From NCBI GenBank assembly GCA_016462245.1, contig JAEMTR010000080.1, positions 1 to 6,585 on the forward strand: a stretch of 6,585 nt of DNA, given 5' to 3'. Numbering within the stretch: the first letter of the stretch is position 1; each line of letters starts with the position of its first letter. This DNA comes from Solirubrobacteraceae bacterium (GTDB taxonomy: Bacteria > Actinomycetota > Thermoleophilia > Solirubrobacterales > Solirubrobacteraceae). The position numbers and the translations under genes were made by a program. Below the pieces are notes generated by a model, which ran no database searches, was not told the origin of the DNA, and saw only the letters and a program-made list of their open reading frames with translations. This document shows positions 1 through 4,619 of the stretch, in pieces.

Positions 1-543
1 AAGGAAAGCTTTGAGGCCAACGTTCCTGCCCGAGCGTTGGAGGAGCTGGCGCGCCTTGTTGAGCCGGAAACAGAATCGATCTCGATCGGAGTAAGTGTCA
101 ACCAGGTCGTATTCGAAGTCGGCGCAGTCGCTCTCTCGTCACGGTTGATCGACGGGCAGTTCCCCAACTACCAGCAGCTGCTCCCTGACGCCTTTGAACA
201 CGAGCTGACGATCTCAACCGAAGAGTTTCTTAACGTTGCTCGCCGGATCGCGCTGCTGGCGCAAAAAAACGCGCCGCTGCGCCTCTCCTTCACTGAGGGC
301 GAACTGACGCTCTCAGCCCAGACGCCTGACGTTGGCGAAGCTAAAGATACGTTGCCGGTTCCGTTCGCTGGCGAACCAATGGAAATCGGCTTTAACCCTG
401 AGTTTCTCGTCGCTGGGTTAGAAAGCACGACGGCCGAAGACGTGATCTTGAAGCTAATCAACCCGCTACGGCCCGGACTAATCGTCTCCGCTGACGGCAG
501 TGGGTTCCTCTACCTGATTATGCCGATCCGCTTGAACGTCTAA
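1..543 (+). CDS. dnaN: DNA polymerase III subunit beta (sliding clamp), C-terminal part
   Basis: The reading frame is open from the first base of the window and ends at TAA 541-543, giving the last 180 residues of a protein normally about 370 long; the start lies outside the window. The beta clamp is a ring-shaped dimer that holds DNA polymerase III and other replication and repair proteins on DNA. What is visible is the end of the middle domain and all of the third domain. The family motif SSRLIDGQFPNYQQLLP is present around visible residues 48-64, and the C-terminus ends in the typical SADGSGFLYLIMPIRL pattern, which contributes to the binding pocket for clamp-binding peptides. An in-frame TTG at 37 is internal and is not the start, because the VPARAL motif of the family lies partly upstream of it. 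The stop overlaps the recF start by one base. G+C is 309/540 (57%), somewhat lower than sampled gyrA lines. Identification is firm; only the 5' truncation limits it. Confidence 0.97.
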   Translation, partial: KESFEANVPARALEELARLVEPETESISIGVSVNQVVFEVGAVALSSRLIDGQFPNYQQLLPDAFEHELTISTEEFLNVARRIALLAQKNAPLRLSFTEGELTLSAQTPDVGEAKDTLPVPFAGEPMEIGFNPEFLVAGLESTTAEDVILKLINPLRPGLIVSADGSGFLYLIMPIRLNV

Positions 544-1646
544 TGAATTTAGTTCGGCGGCTCCGTCTGCGCGACGTTCGCTGCTACGAGTCGGCCGAAA
601 TCACGCTAGGCGAGCGCTTGACGGTGATCTACGGCGCCAATGGTGCTGGCAAGACGAATCTGCTTGAGGCGCTCTATTTCGGCTGTACAGGCCGTTCCTG
701 CCGAACTTCTAATGACCGAGAGTTCGTCCGTTTCGATCAGAGCGCAGCGCGGGTCGAGTTCGAGATCGAAGGCGACGATGGCCCGCACGAACTCGCAGTT
801 GGCTTTGAGCCAGGGCAGCCGCGCCGTGTGACGGCCGACGGTGGCCCGGTCGAGCGCCTCGTTGACGTTCCATTCAGGCCTCTTGCCTGCGTCTTCCTGC
901 CCGATCGCTTGGAGCTAATTAAGGGCGCGCCGTCGTTGCGCCGCGACCATCTTGATCAGCTCGTTGCGGGGCTCTGGCCGGCGCGCGCCGGCGTTCGCCG
1001 TGACTACGGCCAAGCGCTGGCACAGCGCAACGCACTACTGGCAAGGATCCGTCACCAAGGAGTCGACGCAAGCGAGCTCGACACATGGGACCTAGAACTC
1101 GGTCGCCGAGCGATAGCGCTGCGCACTGAGCGCGCGCGAGCGGTCGAACTGGTTGGCCCGTTGGCGCAGGAGATAGCCGATGAATTGGGCCTGCCTGGGG
1201 GCCTCGAGCTGCGTTATCGCCCGCGCAGCCAGGCCGATAGCGCTGAAGCGTTCGCCGCCGAGCTGGCCGAGCGCCGTAGCTCCGAGCTGGAGCGCGGCTT
1301 CAGTGGCCACGGCCCGCACCGAGATGAGCTTCTTCTAAGCCGCGGGGGCCGTGAGCTGCGGATCTACGGATCGCAGGGTGAGCAGCGGGTGGCTCTGCTG
1401 GCGCTGCTACTGGCCGAGCGACAGGTGCTAGCCGAGCAGCGTGGCCAAACGCCACTGTTGTTGCTCGACGATGTGATGAGCGAACTGGACGCCGAGCGCC
1501 GTGAGCGGCTGGTCGAGCGAATTACCGCTTCGGGCCAATCTGTCGTCACGACAACAGAGCTCGAACACGTGCCTACCGGTCAAGATCCTGATGTAGCGCG
1601 GGTCGAGGTAAGCGGCGGCGTGATCGATCAGCAGGTAGCAGCATGA
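543..1646 (+). CDS. recF: DNA replication and repair protein RecF
   Basis: This gene encodes 367 residues, the usual length for RecF, an SMC/ABC-like ATPase that works with RecO and RecR to load RecA on gapped DNA and to help restart stalled forks. The Walker A motif GANGAGKT is at residues 31-38 (bases 633-656). The signature segment YGSQGEQR is at 275-282, and the Walker B stretch LLLLDD at 305-310 is followed by the D-loop SELD at 313-316. The family motif GHGPHRDEL is at 255-263, and DRLELIKGAP (121-130) followed by RRDHLD matches the conserved mid-region. All key ATPase residues are intact. The ATG at 543 is chosen because the protein then begins MNLVRRLRLRDVRCY, the normal RecF N-terminus, and it overlaps the dnaN stop in TAATGA. 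No clear Shine-Dalgarno sequence precedes it, so translation is probably coupled to dnaN. The 3' end overlaps the next gene by four bases (ATGA). Confidence 0.97.
   Translation: MNLVRRLRLRDVRCYESAEITLGERLTVIYGANGAGKTNLLEALYFGCTGRSCRTSNDREFVRFDQSAARVEFEIEGDDGPHELAVGFEPGQPRRVTADGGPVERLVDVPFRPLACVFLPDRLELIKGAPSLRRDHLDQLVAGLWPARAGVRRDYGQALAQRNALLARIRHQGVDASELDTWDLELGRRAIALRTERARAVELVGPLAQEIADELGLPGGLELRYRPRSQADSAEAFAAELAERRSSELERGFSGHGPHRDELLLSRGGRELRIYGSQGEQRVALLALLLAERQVLAEQRGQTPLLLLDDVMSELDAERRERLVERITASGQSVVTTTELEHVPTGQDPDVARVEVSGGVIDQQVAA
1633..1645 (+). promoter_or_regulatory. Ribosome binding site and coupled start of the DUF721 gene
   Basis: AGG at 1633-1635 lies 7 bases before the ATG at 1643, inside the end of recF. 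The start overlaps the recF TGA as ATGA. The short Shine-Dalgarno match together with the overlap suggests coupled translation and supports this start over later in-frame candidates. Confidence 0.5.
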
Positions 1647-1972
1647 GTCGCCAGCGCCGCTCGCCGCGCAACGCCGCCAGCTCAATTCGCGAGCTCGCCG
1701 ACCGGCTCGCGCCGGCAACAACTCTGGCCCAAATTCAGCGCCACTGGCCGGCCGCGGTCGGCGACGCGATCGCCGCCCAAGCGACGCCGACCGGTGAGGC
1801 TGGGGGCGTCCTCACCGTGACCTGTTCGAGTGCCGTCTGGGCACAGGAGATTGACCTAATGAGTGTCAGCTTGATCGCCTCTCTCAACAAGGCTCTCGGA
1901 GCCGATCAGGTCGTCTCATTGCGCTGCCAAACGGTGGCCGCGAAGAGCTGGTCGCACGAGAGTGCGCAGTAA
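1643..1972 (+). CDS. DUF721 / DciA-like protein (putative DnaB helicase loader or helper)
   Basis: This 109-residue protein has the features of the DUF721 family, the broad group that includes DciA, which assists loading of the replicative helicase DnaB in bacteria lacking DnaC or DnaI. Visible family features are a helical N-terminus rich in basic residues (SRQRRSPR), the conserved Trp in RHWPAAVG (residues 33-40), a beta-strand segment GVLTVTCSSAVWAQEI at 55-70, and a following helix with LNKALG (81-86). No extended C-terminal domain is present; the protein stops soon after the core. Position between recF and gyrB is the usual actinobacterial place for this family. It overlaps recF by four bases, so it is probably made from the same transcript. 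Family assignment is fairly secure; the helicase-loading role is inferred from characterised relatives and could differ in this lineage. There is no sign of signal peptide or membrane segment, so it should be cytoplasmic. Confidence 0.88.
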   Translation: MSRQRRSPRNAASSIRELADRLAPATTLAQIQRHWPAAVGDAIAAQATPTGEAGGVLTVTCSSAVWAQEIDLMSVSLIASLNKALGADQVVSLRCQTVAAKSWSHESAQ

Positions 1973-2148
1973 GCCGCTAGCTCGGTTACATAAGTCAGCG
2001 GATCAGCCAATAATTACAGCGATTTTTGCCCTCTGGCAGGCGTCAATCTGGCGCCTCAGAGTGCTATTGTTCTGGATACCAAATGTAGACGCCTCGATCC
2101 CGCGAAAATGCCGCAGGAATCGGTGTTTTTGCCTGTTATCGGAGCCAA
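1973..2148 (+). other. Intergenic region and leader before gyrB
   Basis: This is the only sizeable non-coding stretch. By direct count 91 of 176 bases are G or C (52%), below the 57% of dnaN and the roughly 68% of sampled gyrA lines. It holds a promoter candidate near its left end, two short imperfect hairpins (TGCC/GGCA at 2027-2038 and TCTG/CAGA at 2047-2060), and an 8-base direct repeat TTTTTGCC at 2023-2030 and 2126-2133. None of the hairpins is followed by a proper U-run, so I see no convincing intrinsic terminator for the upstream operon. No DnaA-box cluster, tRNA or recognisable riboswitch is visible. Confidence 0.7.
1985..2014 (+). promoter_or_regulatory. Candidate sigma-70-type promoter for gyrB-gyrA
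   Basis: GTTACA at 1985-1990 matches the -35 consensus TTGACA at 4 of 6 positions. AATAAT at 2009-2014 matches the -10 consensus TATAAT at 5 of 6. The spacer is 18 bases. Transcription would start near 2021, leaving a 5' leader of about 128 bases before the gyrB ATG. It sits in the lowest-G+C stretch I counted. The call is from consensus matching alone, and promoter motifs in high-G+C actinobacteria vary, so confidence is limited. Confidence 0.4.
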
Positions 2149-2151
2149 ATG
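2141..2151 (+). promoter_or_regulatory. Ribosome binding site and start of gyrB
   Basis: GGAG at 2141-2144 precedes the ATG at 2149 with only four bases between, which is shorter than the usual 5-9. This start is nevertheless the only credible one. The frame upstream is open back to a TAG at 2086-2088 but contains no ATG, GTG or TTG, and no further start codon occurs before the ATPase domain. Confidence 0.65.
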
Positions 2152-4587
2152 ACCAAATCTGACAAAAGTTCGAGCAAGAGTGCCACGAAAGCTGAGACCA
2201 GTGGCAGCTACGAGGCCTCCGACATTACCGTTCTCGAAGGGCTTGAAGCGGTCCGCAAACGGCCAGGAATGTACGTCGGTTCAACCGGCGTTCGAGGCCT
2301 CCACCACCTCGTCTACGAGGTCGTCGACAACTCCGTCGATGAGGCGCTCGCCGGCCACTGCAGCTCGGTCGAGGTAGTGATCCACGCCGACAACTCGGTG
2401 ACCGTGATCGACGACGGTCGCGGCATCCCAGTCGAGATCCACAAGAAGGAGAAGCGGCCGGCCGTTGAGGTCGTACTGACCGTTCTCCACGCCGGCGGCA
2501 AGTTCGGTGACGGCGAGGGCTACAAGGTCTCCGGCGGTCTGCACGGCGTCGGCGTATCTGTCGTCAATGCGCTCAGCGAAGAGCTGGCGATCGACGTTAG
2601 CCGCGAAGGCTTCCACCACACTCAGAACTACGCCCGCGGCGCTCCGCTGGCGCCGCTGGAGAAGGGCGATCCGACCGATCAGACCGGCACCTCGATCACC
2701 TTCCTCCCCGACGCCAGCATCTTCGACGAGACCGAGTTCGACTTTTCGATCCTCGAACAGCGCCTGCGTGAAACGGCCTTCCTGACGCGTGGCCTGAAGA
2801 TCTCGCTGACCGACGAGCGCGGCATCGGCGCAACGGTTGAGTTCTGTTACGAGGGTGGGATCAAGGACTTTGTCTCGTACCTGAACGAAAACAAGGAGCC
2901 AATCCATCCGAAGGTCGTTTACTTCTCAGATGAAGGCAAAGAAGGCGCGATCGAATGCGCTTTGCAGTGGAACGCTTCCTATCAGGAGTCGGTCTTCTCT
3001 TTCGCCAACAACATCAACACGCACGAAGGTGGCTCGCACCTTTCAGGGCTGCGTTCAGCGCTTACGCGGACGTTGAACAAGTACGCGCGCGACAAAGGCG
3101 AACTGAAGGAGAAGGACGACAACCTAAGCGGTGAGGACGTACGCGAGGGTCTGACCGCGGTGCTGTCGGCGAAGTTGACCGACCCGCAGTTCGAAGGACA
3201 GACGAAGACGAAGCTTGGAAACCCCGGGATGCAGGGTTTTGTCGAGGGGATCGTCAACACCAAGTTGGCCGAGTTCCTCGAGGAGAATCCCGCCGACGCG
3301 CGGGCAATTATTCGAAAAGCCGTCCAGGCCGCCCAAGCGCGCAGCGCGGCGCGTAAGGCGCGCGACCTGACGCGCCGCAAAAGCGCGCTTGAAAACTCAC
3401 GCCTGCCAGGCAAGCTGGCCGACTGTTCGGTCAAGGATCCGTCGCTGGCTGAGATCTTCGTAGTCGAGGGTGACTCCGCTGGCGGCTCGGCCAAACAGGG
3501 CCGCGATCGCAACACGCAGGCCGTGCTGCCGTTGCGCGGCAAGATCCTCAACGTCGAGAAGGCACGGATCGACAAGGTGCTCCAGAACACCGAAGTTCAG
3601 GCTCTGATCACCGCAATTGGAACCGGCATCGCGGGCGAGTTTGACCTCGAAAACGCCCGCTATCACAAGGTTATTCTGATGACCGACGCCGACGTTGACG
3701 GCGCCCACATCCGTACCTTAATCCTGACGCTGCTGTTCCGCGAGATGCAGCCGCTGATCGATGCCGGCTTCGTCTACATCGCTAAGCCGCCGCTCTACAA
3801 GATCAAGAAAGGCGCGCAGGAGCGCTACATCGAGAACGATGGTGAACTCGAAGAGGTGCTGCTGGCTGACACTTACGAGAAGTTTGAGATCACCGACCGC
3901 GAGGCGAAGAAGGTCAAGCTGACCGAGGCCAAGTGGCAGTCCTACCGCCGTAGCATGCGTCGTTACGAGCAGCTCTCGGCCGCGCTGAGAGCACGCCACG
4001 GTGAGGACATGGTGCGCTTCCTCGAAGAGTCGGCGCTGCTCGGTGACGGCATCAACAGCTCGAACGACGCAATCAAGCTGCTCAGCGCCAAGGATGCAGA
4101 GCTTGGCGTGCTAACGACCGAGCTTGAGTCGAGCGACAACGGGATCCTGCTGATCCGCTCAGTTGAGAAGGGCAGCGGGCTCGCCCGCACCCACCGGATG
4201 CCGGTCGAGCTCTTCGAGAGCGCCGAGTATCTCGGCCTGCTGAAGCTCCACGCGGAGATCGTCAAGCTGACCGGCATCGGGCCGTTCATCGTCCGTCTCG
4301 GCGACCGTGAGGAGATCGCGCAGAGCTTCGAATCGCTCGGCACTGCGGTTATGTCTGTTGCCCAGAAGGGCGTCCAGCTAAGCCGCTTCAAGGGGCTTGG
4401 CGAGATGAATGCTGAGCAGCTTCGCCAGACGACGATGGACCCAGCAACGCGCACGCTGCAGAAGGTTTCGATCGCCGACGCTGTCGCCGCCGATGAGATC
4501 TTCTCGATGCTGATGGGCGACGTCGTTGAGCCGCGCCGAAACTTCATTGAAGACAACGCCCGCGACGTCGTAAATCTCGACGTCTAA
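2149..4587 (+). CDS. gyrB: DNA gyrase subunit B, long form with TOPRIM insertion
   Basis: GyrB supplies the ATPase and part of the cleavage site of gyrase, the A2B2 enzyme that introduces negative supercoils. After a Ser/Lys-rich tail of about 20 residues comes the GHKL ATPase: catalytic Glu57 and Asn61 (YEVVDN), Asp88 in DDGRG, and the lid motif GGLHGVGVSVVNALS (129-143). The transducer domain has the ATP-sensing Lys353 in QTKTKLG. The TOPRIM part has EGDSAGG (440-446, Glu440), PLRGKILNVEKA (461-472) and the metal site DADVD (513-517); RFKGLGEMN (746-754) and GDVVEPRR (790-797) close the protein. At 812 residues it is close to E. coli GyrB (804) and far longer than the roughly 640 of Bacillus. 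The extra length is an insertion at about 573-735. TopoIV ParE is unlikely because gyrA follows directly and the upstream genes are dnaN and recF. Arg152 appears to correspond to the E. coli coumarin-contact Arg136. Confidence 0.97.
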   Translation: MTKSDKSSSKSATKAETSGSYEASDITVLEGLEAVRKRPGMYVGSTGVRGLHHLVYEVVDNSVDEALAGHCSSVEVVIHADNSVTVIDDGRGIPVEIHKKEKRPAVEVVLTVLHAGGKFGDGEGYKVSGGLHGVGVSVVNALSEELAIDVSREGFHHTQNYARGAPLAPLEKGDPTDQTGTSITFLPDASIFDETEFDFSILEQRLRETAFLTRGLKISLTDERGIGATVEFCYEGGIKDFVSYLNENKEPIHPKVVYFSDEGKEGAIECALQWNASYQESVFSFANNINTHEGGSHLSGLRSALTRTLNKYARDKGELKEKDDNLSGEDVREGLTAVLSAKLTDPQFEGQTKTKLGNPGMQGFVEGIVNTKLAEFLEENPADARAIIRKAVQAAQARSAARKARDLTRRKSALENSRLPGKLADCSVKDPSLAEIFVVEGDSAGGSAKQGRDRNTQAVLPLRGKILNVEKARIDKVLQNTEVQALITAIGTGIAGEFDLENARYHKVILMTDADVDGAHIRTLILTLLFREMQPLIDAGFVYIAKPPLYKIKKGAQERYIENDGELEEVLLADTYEKFEITDREAKKVKLTEAKWQSYRRSMRRYEQLSAALRARHGEDMVRFLEESALLGDGINSSNDAIKLLSAKDAELGVLTTELESSDNGILLIRSVEKGSGLARTHRMPVELFESAEYLGLLKLHAEIVKLTGIGPFIVRLGDREEIAQSFESLGTAVMSVAQKGVQLSRFKGLGEMNAEQLRQTTMDPATRTLQKVSIADAVAADEIFSMLMGDVVEPRRNFIEDNARDVVNLDV
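3865..4353 (+). other. Insertion of about 160 residues in the GyrB TOPRIM region
   Basis: Between the ELEEVLL segment, which aligns with the end of the short-form TOPRIM domain, and GVQLSRFKGLGEMN, short GyrB proteins such as that of Bacillus have only a short linker. Here about 160 residues intervene (roughly 573-735). Segments resemble the E. coli insertion: the arginine-rich helix around 599-630, and EYLGLLKL (693-700) opposite the E. coli EYRRICTL. In E. coli this insertion contacts GyrA and DNA and is needed for full supercoiling. The boundaries are approximate, set by eye against remembered sequences. Confidence 0.8.
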
Positions 4588-4601
4588 TGACCGCACGGGC
4601 C

Positions 4602-4619
4602 GGAGAGGAAAACTAGATG
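4602..4619 (+). promoter_or_regulatory. Ribosome binding site and start of gyrA
   Basis: GGAGAGG at 4602-4608 is a strong purine-rich Shine-Dalgarno match with an 8-base spacer to the ATG at 4617. The 29-base gap after gyrB has no room for a promoter plus terminator, so gyrA is most likely co-transcribed with gyrB but has its own initiation signal. An in-frame TAG at 4614-4616 directly before the ATG rules out an upstream start. Confidence 0.8.

Noticed and set aside
2114..2135. CAGG/CCTG inverted repeat with T-run as a terminator or attenuator before gyrB
   Set aside because: The stem is only four base pairs with a 14-base loop that itself contains the T-run, so it cannot act as an intrinsic terminator.
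2131..2143. GTTATCGGA as a DnaA box
   Set aside because: It matches only the TTATC part of TTATCCACA, and no other candidate box is nearby.
1962..2162. 66-codon GTG-started + strand frame spanning the gap before gyrB
   Set aside because: It overlaps the end of the DUF721 gene and the start of gyrB, has only a weak purine tract before it, an odd Trp/Cys/Ile-rich composition and no recognisable domain. It is most likely a chance open frame in the lower-G+C gap.
1767..3510. GCGATCGC octamers (one in the DUF721 gene, one in gyrB) as a possible HIP1-like repeat
   Set aside because: Only two copies were noticed, both in ordinary codons of G+C-rich genes, far below the density seen in cyanobacterial HIP1 genomes.
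2281..4556. Long minus-strand open frames (about 200 codons each) opposite gyrB
   Set aside because: They lie wholly antisense to a gene with intact family motifs. Such frames arise from codon bias in G+C-rich genes, and their translations are low-complexity Ser/Arg-rich or repetitive without domains.
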